A stretch of 64,000 nucleotides of DNA from assembly GCA_945643635.1 (NCBI GenBank), contig CALZFC010000027.1:2589501-2653500 (forward strand), in the 5' to 3' direction. This DNA is from Allodiplogaster sudhausi. Its lineage: Eukaryota; Nematoda; Chromadorea; Rhabditida; Diplogasteridae. Position numbers and translations under genes: made by a program. The notes under the pieces were generated by a model. The model made no database searches, was not told where the DNA came from, and was given only the letters and a program-made list of their open reading frames with translations. The stretch's first letter is position 1. Every line of letters starts with the position of its first letter. Below are positions 46,574 through 57,318 of this stretch, one piece after another.

Positions 46574-49302
46574 ACCTAATGCCTCTTAAGGAAGGAGCAT
46601 CTCATCAAATCAGACCATCAATAAATATCCAAAATGAGGAAAATTGAGACGATGACTTAATGCCCCAAACAAGGTTCTTCTTTTGCACGCAGGAAGAAAA
46701 TTGTCAGTGAATCAGATCGTTATAATGGGAATAGTTATCCGACGTCGGAGCATTGCCAAAAAAAATCAACAATAGGTAAACACAATTTTGAACCAATTAT
46801 TTTGAAAAAGCGTTGTTATCTATTCATCAAGGTTCTATTTATGAAGAATGCGTAATATAAAAGATCAAGAAGAACATATATTTATGATAAGTTTAGCAAT
46901 CAGATAAAGTTAGGCACCAATGAGCCCTGGATTGATCAAAGTGTTAGATGATCCGACTGAAGGCAGGGCAAAGTCTGGGAAGAATGGACGCCTCATGATG
47001 AGCTATGTGTGTGAGTGCGAATGCTTTGCACTCCTCTCCCCATATCGCACCTCCTCTCCTCAGATCGCATCTCGCACATACGATGCACGTTTGGGCGGCT
47101 TTTTTTCTGAACTGCTGGTTATAATTCCTGCACCGCGAAGATTCTCTGTTCCAGTCTCACCTGCATAATTCTCCGGAAGTCTAATTTTCCCTAGGATGCG
47201 CTCTTCCAATAAAAAGCGTTCACTTTGCTGTACTTGCATGGTGTTTCCTGAAATGATCCCTCCCACTGTCTCTCTCTCGCCTCTCTCTTGCCTCTCTCTC
47301 CCCTACTCTCTCTCTCTCTCCCTCTCTCTCTCTCTCCCTCTCTGTCTCCCTCGTTCTCCTGCTATTACAGTAACACATTACTCCTATTAATATTGTGAAG
47401 GCGACTAGTGTATTGCTCGTATCAATGTGCATACATACATATCTCTTCATCCTCGTTGACCCCCGAGTCTTCTGTGTTATGAGTAATCGGGGGACTTTAT
47501 CCCGGAGGCGAACAGCCTTAAGCAAGGTCGCCTCTTATCCTCTTCCGCCGTTCCCCTTGTAGCCGTTCCCGCCCCCCCCCCTTTCCGACGACGACCACCC
47601 CTCGGATTCAGTCCCTTCCAAGATGCCAGAGGACCCTTCTCATCTCGCTCCTTGTCTCTCTCTCTCTCTCTCTCCATTGTCGAGTTCGATTGACTAAAAA
47701 ACTCGTATGACTGAACGACTTGTCCCCAGGAAAACGGTATGCGTCCGCATGTTTACTTTATTAATGATCGCAATGTTTTGCATTTAAATATGAGAGGAAT
47801 CGGGAGTAGGCTTACTGTTAGTTGCCGGAATGAGTCTTACCTGGTAAATGATAATTATACAATCCCACTGAAGGAACGTAATATTTGCCATCACTCGAGC
47901 GATTTTTAAGTACGAATAAATTAGATTGGATGAATAGGGAGAGAGAGATAGAGCAAAAGAAGGAAGGAGTGTGTATGTACATCACCGGAGCGATTCGATA
48001 GAGCTGGAAAGGAGTTAGAAAGGTTGAAGAGAACAGACATAACAGATCTCCGTCTCACTCAGCTATTTCCACTCTCTCTCTCTTTCTCACTCTCTCTCTC
48101 TCTATCTTCTTTCTCTCTCTCTCTTAATCTCTCTCTCTCTCTATTTCTAGCTCTCTCTCTCTCGTTTTCTCTCTTTCTTTCTCTCACTCACTCACACATT
48201 TTGCCGAATTCGTTTCTTTGCCTGCCCAAAGAACGAGGCTCGTACGGGTTCATCATGAACGATACCACGCCAGCTCCATTCAACAACGTCGTCCTCTCCT
48301 CGCCCTCCTTTAGCCACGCCCATTCTTTTCCGAGCCACCGTTTCCTCATCCGATTGCTGCGCTCTCCGCCCACAAGGGCTCATCTTCCAACAGTGAACTC
48401 CAAAGAGCAGATTAAAGCAACAATTTCGGCAACAGTTGGATGAAAGACAGCAGTAAGTTACTACAAGAATAATGAATCCAGAATAGTTCTCTTAAAGAAT
48501 CGTGGAGAGGACAAAAAGTTTGATAGAAAGTGAGTGATTTAATGTCAGCAAAGTGTCAATTTTTGTAGTGGAAAAAACTCGTATCGGTCAACTACCCCAC
48601 TTTGAATGCGAACAGCTCTATAGGGATAATTACTATTTTCCATCTATCTCTCTTCTTCCTCCTCTCTCTCTCTCTCTCTTTATCTGTCTCTGTCTCCCTA
48701 TCTGTTATGTCTATTCCTCTTAGTGAATTGAGGATTAGTGAGCCGTTCAAGACAGAAGTGAAAAAGGAAGAAAGACAATGCCTGTTTAATGAACGTTTTT
48801 TGCTATGTCAATTAACTTGAAAATATAAAATCAGCAAAAGATCGTGAATGTTTTTTTCTCTCTTTCACTCCATTCGTCTGCTTCCGACAGATTAGCTGAA
48901 GGAATGGTTTCATCATTCATCCGTCCTCTAGCTAGTCCACTGGCAATTCTCTGCTACTGCTCTCTCTCTCTCTCCCTCTCTGTTCCTCTCTCTCTGTTTC
49001 TCTCTCTCTCTGTTTCTCTCTCTCTGTTTCTCTCTCTCTTCTCTATGCCACAAATGTAGAAGCAACAAACAGATTTACTAATTAAGAAGAATCGGAGAAT
49101 ATCAATGGTTGAAAGACTGATGGTGAGAGTGGTGAAAAGGTGAGTGAGAATGAGACAGAAGATCACGTCATCTGCTGAAATACACATAACTCTACAGCAC
49201 AAATAGTTTGATGTATTCTTCTTTTAGTCTATTAGCATATTTACATATATTGCTTTTGCTGAGCATCCTCTTCACAGATAAAGACTCCCTTTAAGGACAT
49301 AG
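46574..49302. other. Intergenic, CT-microsatellite-rich
   Basis: No gene recognised. (CT)n tracts at 47300-47345, 47655-47675, 48060-48185, 48665-48682 and 48960-49040 generate Ser/Leu or Arg/Glu open frames on either strand. The section 48540-49210 is an inverted relative of 37.1-38.0 kb. Confidence 0.5.
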
Positions 49303-49437
49303 TTGAGTTTTGGTATGATCCAGCAGGACCTCATCATCGTCTTCGAGACCACGGACCACGGATCCCAGAACTGCCAACGAGTACTAGAGAATGTCTCCAT
49401 CTTCTACGACCAAACGAGATTACACAAGCTGCTAATT
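49303..49437 (+). CDS. Orphan ZYG-11-type ARM exon
   Basis: A 45-codon phase 0-0 exon after CATAG and before GTAAGC. SFGMIQQDLIIVFETTDHGS then QNCQRVLENVSIFYDQTRLH matches the ZYG11 ARM stretch in which an Asn-Gln-Gly-Leu helix, a Phe/Leu-rich helix and an 'Asn-(I/V)-x-x-x-x-x-Leu-His' helix follow each other. In full-length ZYG-11 this would come directly before the exon type seen at 36453-36588. No neighbouring exon of the same gene is visible, so it is probably a leftover of a rearranged copy. A competing frame from 49278 is also open. Confidence 0.5.
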
Positions 49438-49469
49438 GTAAGCTTCCCGATTCTGCGATCACTTGGTAT

Positions 49470-50110
49470 GCCTTTTTTCGTCGCATATTCTTAGCTCAGG
49501 GCTTCTTTCTTCATTGTCACCTTATTGGGGTCATACGAGAGTGGTTCACCGCAGTTTACTTTTTTATTAATTGGATTTAGTCAACATTTTGTTTTCGTTA
49601 ACTGAAAGTATCACTGAATAAATGGTTCTCGATTCTGTGTGCACGTGTTCTAGATATCGACCGTAAATAATTTGCCTTTCCGGCAACAACATTACTTTTC
49701 CATGTTTAGCATATAAGAGTTTGGTGAGAAAGAGGAAAGACCAAGAATCCTTGGATATCATGGTATTGTTCCACCTGCTTCTAGACTTATCGATCAGTCG
49801 TCCAACATGCCACATTCCACCGTAATTGATTGAAAGAGAATGGGAGAGAGACAGAAAAGGAAAGCAATATTTCAATGTACATATTTTTCTTGAACCCCCC
49901 TCGACAAAACATATGTTCCAGTTGACTTCTCCATGTCTTTATTTCTCGAACTAATTAAACTTCTTAATTGAATAAAAACAGTTCCATACTTCATTTTGCA
50001 TATCGACCTGCTTCACCCATGTCCTGTTGACAGAAGCGGCTACATCACTTCTGTGCACTCTGTCAAAGGTCTACGTATTTTCTCTTGACAGTATTTTGCC
50101 GCATCTTTGT
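49470..50110. repeat. Copy of the post-ZYG-11 flank (compare 35.1-35.8 kb)
   Basis: Shares ordered blocks with 35.2-35.8 kb: GTATCACTGAATAAA, CACCTGCTTCTAGA, CATTTTGCATATCGACCTGC. There is no ZYG-11 coding exon immediately upstream of this copy other than the orphan ARM exon. Confidence 0.6.
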
Positions 50111-50129
50111 TGGTGGCCACTATGGCCAC

Positions 50130-51110
50130 GAAGGCCGAATCTATCTCAAAAGACTGAAGTCAAAGAATCGAGCAACCGCCCTGAGAAGCTCTAAGGAGTG
50201 CTCAAAGATTGTGAGCGGAGGAGATCATTGGGACGGCCTGACAATGAGTGCACGTCAGAGGATTAAGCCATTGAGCAATCGTCCGGGAGTGCCTGGGCTT
50301 CCATTTAGCCCAAAGGGTCAGTCCGATGCCGTGTTGCTTCCCGCGTGCGCGCCTCTCACAATCAGCAGAGGCGGTCATGCGCCCAGAGATCCCTCATTGT
50401 CAGCGCGAATCCTAACGATCATGTGAGAATGAATTTGGGGGTAGGGGAACGAGGTAATATCACTGATTTCCATGACAACATTGCTACACTTTTTGATGAT
50501 GTTAACCATCTACATACACGTTAGTGTTTTGGGCGTAGCCTTCATCTGATTGTAATCACAATGAGTCTGTGAAGTAATGTGGAAGCTGTAATCCGATTAA
50601 CATGTACATACATTTCATTAAAAGCTGCTTCGGCTAATTTCCTTATATTCTTTGCATTGAATTCCTTTACTAACGAAAATTTCGAGGAGCACCTGGACAT
50701 GCATATTTTTTATGAATAAATTGTATCCTTGCTATTCTCTTCCATATTTGGAAATGAATACTCGCCTATCGGCTTCATTTCCTTTTGATGCATTAATCCT
50801 GTTTCTTGTTTTAATAACGGCCAATATAATCAATTTGTGTACTCAGTTAGGAAATCCATTTATTCAGTATGGTTTCACGCAACGAAAGAAAATGTCAACT
50901 GAGTGTTTAAAAAGTAACCAAAAAATGCATACTTGTGAATAAGCAGGTAATGAACAAAGATGCTCTAAGCAAAGAATATGTGACCAAAGGAAGAGCAAAT
51001 GATATATTATAAAGACAAAACTCTCCTAATCACCCTCAAGGAGAGCTAGCTTTGGTGTTTAATAAGAAAAAGCCATGTATCATTGAATTATTTAAAGATA
51101 TGTATTTTAG
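50130..51110. repeat. Left arm of a ~1-kb inverted repeat around the E-G block
   Basis: Matches 58425-59385 in inverted orientation along its whole length. Examples: TATTTGGAAATGAATACTCG (50747) against CGAGTATTCATTTCCAAATA (58774), and CTCTCCTAATCA(C/T)CCTCAAGGAGAGC near 51021. The arm ends within about 30 bp of the truncated astacin exon at 51142, so it marks the duplication breakpoint. An open frame at 50085-50426 is not recognised and is broken in the other arm. Confidence 0.8.
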
Positions 51111-51141
51111 ATTTGAAATGCGAAATACTACCAATATGCAG

Positions 51142-52611
51142 ATTCTCCTAGGGCGGCTCCTCGCCAACAATTGTGGCCAAAGACTTCCAGCAGCAATCGA
51201 CGATGGGCTCGTACATTCTCTCCTTCCGAGACATCCTCGAGATGAACGACCACTACGGATGTAGAGGTTAGTTGTCTTCATCTTTGTGGCTCGCAATCGT
51301 TGTTGTGGGCATAGAAGGAGAGTAAAATAGACGGGGAGAAGAGAAACTGGAGCGGGAAATAGTTAGTGAGATACAAAGTGAGAGGAAATATAGAGAGAGT
51401 TTAGCCCGCTGCAACGGCGTCACAACGACTTGTTACCACGGCGGCTTCATGCATCCTCGCAACTGCAGCACTTGTATCTGCCCACTCGGATTCGGAGGCA
51501 CCAACTGCGCACAGCGGGTAAGGAAATGATAATGGCATTTTAACAATCTTATTGATGTAATGGAAAATAAGTAAATAATATGATGATTGCCGGCCGGGTG
51601 TGGCCAGACCTTCTCCGCCACGACCACCGCCGGCTCCTTCAATGGCACTGTGGGGGACACTACCACCACCGTCAACGATGACTTCACCTTCTGCACCTAC
51701 TGGATTCAAGTCCGTGATTTCTCAAGTACAGCAGATATTTGTAAAAGTGTGACATAAAAAGTAATGAAATACATGGTTTTTGCCTAAAAGAATAAGAATA
51801 GGCGCCTGCCGGGATGCGAGTGAAGGCAACGTTGTCTACTTTCCAAAGTTATCACTGCATGGATGGCTGCACGTACGGTGGAATCGAATTGAAAAAACAA
51901 CCAACTCTGACTGGACCAAGGTTCGTTTCCTTCACTTCATATCCCATGCTCTTTGCTTCTCTCTTTAAATGTTCAGTACAAAAGAGATTCCTTCCTGTTG
52001 TTGTGCTTCTCGAGCTGCTTTAAAGGAACTATCCATGGAGCTTATTGTTAGAACCCATTTGTGGAGAATTAACGTTTGAATTCCCGCATGATATTGCAAA
52101 AAGTTTTGGTGGAATGGCAGCACAGTATCCATCACAACAAACTAGGCGTTGTGAGTGTTTTTTTCTGCCTCTCTTCTCTTCCCTCGAATCTCAATCATAT
52201 CTTGCCGCTTCGCACATTGTTATCACCTTCTTTCTGATAGAGGGTGTGCATGGAGAGTAAATAGGCAAGGGGTGATGACGTCACTCCCTAAATTCTACAG
52301 TACGGCATGGGAAAAATGTGGGCTTCTCCTCAGGGGCCCTTCAGAACGCATTCTTACTTTTCGTATCGATGTTTCTAGCTGGACCGATTAGTATTAATAA
52401 AAATACAGCAACATTATAATCTCCATGGGCAGCTCCTTTAAAATGAAAGGGCTGGCTCACACCGTAGCAACAGTATCTTACATACTTCTTGAAGATTCTG
52501 CTGTAACTCGGATGCTGGCAGTATCGTCTACTCGAACTCCAATTTATGGCTGTCGTTGTCTACCGTCGCTACTACAACATCAAATTCGGAATAACTTACG
52601 TCGCGGTCTAG
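51142..52611 (+). pseudogene. Astacin remnant E (exons 9-13 only)
   Basis: Five exons align with D exons 9-13: 51142-51266, 51405-51517, 51590-51709, 51802-51920, 52495-52611. Exons 1-8, including signal peptide and zinc motif, are absent. Exon 9 has TAG where C and D have TAC/TAT (FS-stop). The AG acceptor before exon 11 is changed (GATGATTG against GATGACAG). Exon 13 lacks one base (AATTTATGG against AATCTTATGG). EGF and CUB sequence is otherwise well kept. Cannot encode a protease. Confidence 0.88.
52025..52440 (+). other. Extra DNA in the last intron of remnant E, possible gene fragment
   Basis: In D the last intron is 180 bp; here it is 574 bp. The added part contains an open piece on plus, ICGELTFEFPHDIAKSFGGM then AAQYPSQQTRR, ending near a TTGTGAGT donor-like site at about 52150. 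It looks protein-like but matches nothing I recognise. No terminal repeats seen. Confidence 0.3.
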
Positions 52612-53450
52612 TAGAGACCAGCTGCGAATGTCTTGCGACCTTTTCTTGAAAAAAGAACACGCTAGCAAAATCTGAAACCAAGTGCACTCATCTAGACAAG
52701 ACCCAGTTGAGCCGGTTTCAAGAAGCCCCTTGTTGAGATCCCTGATTGGCTTCTTAACCTCGCTGTGGGTGGCATCAAAAAAAATCATTGCTGCTGTAAT
52801 CACGACTTCAAGCTAATATAACGGGGACCGGCGGACAGTATGCAGTCTGATATTACTGTATGCCTGCACCTATCGTTCCCCTTTTTATTCTCTTTACATC
52901 TTCCCTCTATTTTTGTATATCCGCCCAAGAACATCTGGTTCATCGCCCTGAATTAAAGCACCAGGAATGAATTATGTTAGCTTTGCCCCGAGGGACAACG
53001 GTGTTGTGCCGGATGGGTGATTTCCTCCTCCCCCTTCTTTCGTGCTCATCGCCCTCAAGTGCAACCACCACGTCTCCTGCGCCATGTCTTCTCTAGCCAT
53101 CTATCGGGATCACTCATTTTGTTTCAAAGTTTCAAAGTTTATTCCGCAACAGGGACTGGGCCCGGTGGGTGAAGGCAAGATGAAAGGCTTCGGGTTTCAC
53201 GACTGCGGTTCGCATCCAAGTGGTGGACAGGTTACGGACGAATTCGTCATGCCATCGTTTTCATTTTTTTGTTATGATTCAACTTTTTGAGGACTATTAT
53301 ATTCAAAGTCAAAGGCGTTTGGCGCATTTCTTTAGATGTCCATGAAAACACAACGGAAATACTATAGGAACGTACAACAGTTGAAACAAGGGAACCTTCA
53401 ATGTGCGACATATGCATTGAGTTAAAGTCCAGAGAAGAGAGATGTGGAGA

Positions 53451-53493
<43 letters not shown>

Positions 53494-53888
53494 AATTGGA
53501 TGAGAAATAAATAAAAGGAGAAAGCGAAATAGGCGGGAGCTGCGGACATAAAGAATTTCATAGAGGGAGAGAGGGCGAAAGAGATGATGTATTCCTTGTT
53601 TGATTATTTCTATATTAGTTCGTTCATCAGTCAGCTATGCGGTCGAAAAACATTACATTGATGCTCACGGTTTCGACGACAAAAACTTGGAATAAGGGTA
53701 GCGCACAAATGGAGAGAATCAGGGAAAGAGAGATAATTAACGAGAAAGACAGAGAACGAGACACAAGTTGTACGATTATATCTGCTCTACATATCATTTT
53801 GTACAAATTTCCCTAACAATAAGAATAAATAAGCTCACACGAAGTGCGGAAAACGGAAGAATATCATTTTCTAGGCTCTCCTCTTCTC
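52612..53888. other. Intergenic, duplicated from 28.3-29.0 kb, with inserts
   Basis: Matches the D-F spacer in blocks, with extra DNA. One insert, 52935-53240, has a plus frame (GPVGEGKMKGFGFHDCGSHP) ending at CAG|GTTACGG that might be an exon of unknown type. (GA)n at 53449-53490. No confirmed gene. Confidence 0.4.
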
Positions 53889-54032
53889 TCATCCAATCAT
53901 CGTGATATCTGCGCAAGTGAGAATGGTGACTGTTGTCGTCATGAATGTCCACGCCGTGCCGTCTGCGTTGCACATCAGCGTGTTCGGCAGGGTCGTTGGC
54001 GCGTTCAGCGTGCCGGCAGCGCCAGCGTTGAA
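53889..54032 (-). CDS. C6-domain-like terminal exon, copy 2 (open)
   Basis: A 47-codon exon plus TGA on minus, after acceptor CGTTTAG. It reads FNAGAAGTLNAPTTLPNTLM, then CNADGTAWTFMTTTVTILTC and a short tail. The Cys-Asn-x-Asp-Gly-x-x-Trp pattern with a later Val-Thr-x-Leu-x-Cys resembles the end of nematode C6 (DUF281) domains in secreted or surface proteins. No upstream exon or start codon is visible within 900 bp, so it may be an isolated fragment carried along in the duplicated unit. Confidence 0.45.
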   Translation of the reverse strand, partial: FNAGAAGTLNAPTTLPNTLMCNADGTAWTFMTTTVTILTCADITMIG

Positions 54033-54261
54033 CTAAACGTAAAAAAGACAAATACATACATTTTAACCAGTCCTGTACCATGTACACTTTTTTCTTGTAA
54101 GCTTGCAGGCTGAATGAAAAAGTGAAGAAAATTTTTTTAAATTAAAGTTTATAATTAGTTTTATGTATGAACCTAAATATCTATGTACATACATATGTAC
54201 CGTGCAAAAATATACGAACACTAACATACTTTGCTATATTTTCTTTCAAAGTAGATGAAAG

Positions 54262-54368
54262 TTAATGAAATTTTCAGGGTTGCTTTTTCATATGTGAAGA
54301 CTACTAATCGTAGATTATTGGTTTCATTAATCGACTAATGAGCGGAAAATAATCAGTAACTCAAAATC
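54262..54368. other. Empty insertion sites of the TTAA and TA MITEs
   Basis: In this copy of the duplicated block, TTAA at 54262-54265 is followed directly by TGAAATTTTCAGGG, and AATCAGTAACTCAAAA follows at 54353-54368. At 29.4-30.2 kb the same sequences are interrupted by the two MITEs. Confidence 0.8.
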
Positions 54369-54953
54369 ACCCAAATTGCACATTTAGGAGTGCAGTACAA
54401 CACAATTTATTTCTTTGATGTTCGGGTAGTTTTTGTCGGATAAACGGTTATCTTGCTTTCAAGAACCTCTCTGCGATAACCAACAGAGATGCGCGACAGT
54501 TACTGTCAAGAGGTCATGGCGGCTTTGCAAAATTCGTAGACCTTTGACAGAGTGCAGAGAAGCGATGTAGCCGCTTCGGACAAGAGGACATGGGTGAAGC
54601 CGGTCGATATGCAAAATGAAGTGTGAACTATTGCGCAGTGGTATTCAGTAAGAACTTTTAATTAGAGACAGAAGGAAATGGAGAACTAGAACACGCAACG
54701 TCGAGAGGGTTGCAAGAAAAATACTGTGAATTATCATTTTTCTTGCTTTCTCTAGTTAATCGTCTCCGGCCTCTTCGCTCCTCATCAGGTTTTTTTTAGT
54801 CATTGCAGTAACTTCTCCACGATTCCAGTCTTGTGCATCGCTGAATCATTTTATTGCCTGAAATATTAAGTTGCAGTTGACGCAGTTTTCCTTATTTGGT
54901 GGCAAGTTGATAATCAAATGATGCTGAGAGATGCTACTTGAATTGAGGCCAAG
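54369..54953. other. 5' flank of ZYG-11-like gene G
   Basis: Non-coding, conserved with 30235-30874 before gene F, including the AGAGGACATGGGTGAAGC(A/C)GGTCGATATGC block at 54592-54613. No promoter motif stands out. Confidence 0.4.
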
Positions 54954-57263
54954 ATGGTGCGCCATCTGCTGGAGATAGCCGCGACTCGCGTGGCTCTTCT
55001 GCTGGCCGCGGATCGCCTTCCGCTGGACGCCGCCGCCCGCGTCCCCTCCGCGCCCTCCGATCAAATCCTCGCCGCCCTCCACCGCTACGATCTGGTCAAC
55101 AACGAGACACTCGCCCGCCTCTTTAGTGGCCACTTCAAGCTTACCGGCAGGGTAATTTTCAAGAATATTTTCAACTCATTCTAGAAAGTCATTATGATCA
55201 TCTACGACAATGCAGAAATGTCTTTTCCGTTTTCATTTTTTTAAACAAAAACAACTTATTTTCATGCTAGAGAGTCCCATGTTAAGGTGGATTTGACTGA
55301 TGGAAAGTGCGAGGAGGAGACGCTCTGGAAAATCGTTGAGCACGGAATAATCTCGCTTTCCCTAAACAGAACGACCACCTCTTCTGGCTCTGAAATTCGG
55401 CTACTTCTGCCGAGGTTCTTATTCGTTGTTTCTCATTGTCCATTAGACCAAGAGGAACAACGGCATTCGTGTGCGTGCTCACCATTCAATGTGGTCTAGC
55501 TGATTAAATTTTTATTATTTTTATTTATTCTGTTTATTAAAAATAGCACCTTAAAATATGGCCGATTTAAGGGTGATATTTTGCCTACAACGCGACTCGC
55601 CATTCTTGCGCGATCTCCGCTTTCTCGATATTGCCGGTTTCTATCCATCCCAGCCATTCCCGCTTCTCCCCATGGTGGGTGTCCGATTGCTCACCTTGTT
55701 CCTTTAAATTGTTACAACGCAGATTAAATCGGCCATGAATTTTTTTTTAGCGATTGCATGTGCGTAGGAAAACATTTTTTTTCTGTCCAGTTTGGCATTT
55801 CGGTTGCAAAATGATGCGCTATTTTAAGGAAAGATTAAATGGAGTCAACAGATTAGCCAATGAATTGATTGTTCAGCTAAATTGCTTCTCGTCGCTAGAT
55901 ACGCTCTTCATGAGTGAAGCGGCATCTCTGAGCAACGCCGATCTCGCCTCCATCTGCAGCCACCACTTCAGACTGCGTCAGCTGGACATCTCGAATTGCG
56001 ACGGCATCAGCGATATTATCTGCTTGCGTCGTCTCAAGTCGGCTCTTTCCTTCTTTCATTCTTCTCCATTGAAGGCGATTAGTTTTCGCCCCTTTAGTTC
56101 ATAGGGTCCGCAAGTTCGAAACAGCTGAGCGTATTCATTAATGTTTCAGTAGTCGCCATTCACGGCACAAAAAAAACAATCGACCAGTTTTGCATTAGTC
56201 AAATTGGCCTTTTCTTTCCATATAAGCGAAAAGAATAGATAGGCAAGTTTTGTTCTACGATTAGAGCTTACAGATTTCATCAGTGTTTCGCAATGTTTTA
56301 GTCTTGATTATCTTGTAGAAATAAGCTAAATATATTTTGACTTAGCTACTAAAATATCAGGAAAGTGAGACTCCTCGTCCTCAAGGTAGGGAGCAATTTG
56401 TTGACACCAACATTTTTGGTTCCTTCTTCTCCTGATGTTCTGTCTGTTCTTTAGAAATCTCGAAGTGTTTCGAATGCACGGCGTCCTTCTTCAAATGGAT
56501 CCGGACGTGGTCGCCGAGACTTTTCGTGCGTGGAATAAAATGAAGGACGTCGACATTTCTCTTCGCATAAACAATGATAGGACATATCACCTGTATGTAA
56601 CTTATTTCTCCTCCTCACATATGCTTTATCTTCACCTTAATATCTTATTTAAACAAATGACAGAAAGATTCATTAGCTATTTCTTTAGTCTTAAATTTTC
56701 ATTTTCGTTAAGCACTGTATGTATTTACATACAGGGGCCATTAAAAAGGCTACTACAACCATTTGTGGCTTCTATGAGTTACTAAAATAGTTTTTTTCAA
56801 ACGTCTCTCGACGAATTTAAAATAGCCAATTATAACTTGTTTAGTAGACCTGGAGTGGATCTCGGTCTGGTGTTGTTGGATGCGCTGGACGCGTCCGGCC
56901 CCTTCTGGCCTCATCTTCAATCGCTCGACCTGGCCGGCCAGTACTTGGAACGGCGCCCTCGCATCCAACTCCTCATCGACTCCCATCGAGAGCTGACGAA
57001 TCTCTCTTTGCATGGTTATTGTTGTTGTTGTTGTTTTGAATATTTCAGTCAATAAAATTTTGCCCTTTTTGTTCAGATACTGATTTGAATGATCACGTAT
57101 TCAACGCCTCCAATGGAAGACAGCTCAAGATTGCGAATTGGGCCAATATCACGCAGGCAAAGCATGCACTTGCCCTCAACTTGAAGCCAGGCAGAGGTCC
57201 GCTCGCCGCGCTAGCCCTCGCGGTCAGGAGAGCGGAAATAGAGGGAGAGGAGCGAACGAAAAG

Positions 57264-57318
<55 letters not shown>

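Noticed and set aside
48024..48443. Ser/Leu-rich open frame as a membrane protein
   Set aside because: The frame is made by a (CT)n tract; similar frames occur at every such tract in the window.
50085..50426. Open frame in the left inverted arm as a mobile-element protein
   Set aside because: No recognisable domain, and the frame is not preserved in the right arm at 58.4-59.4 kb.
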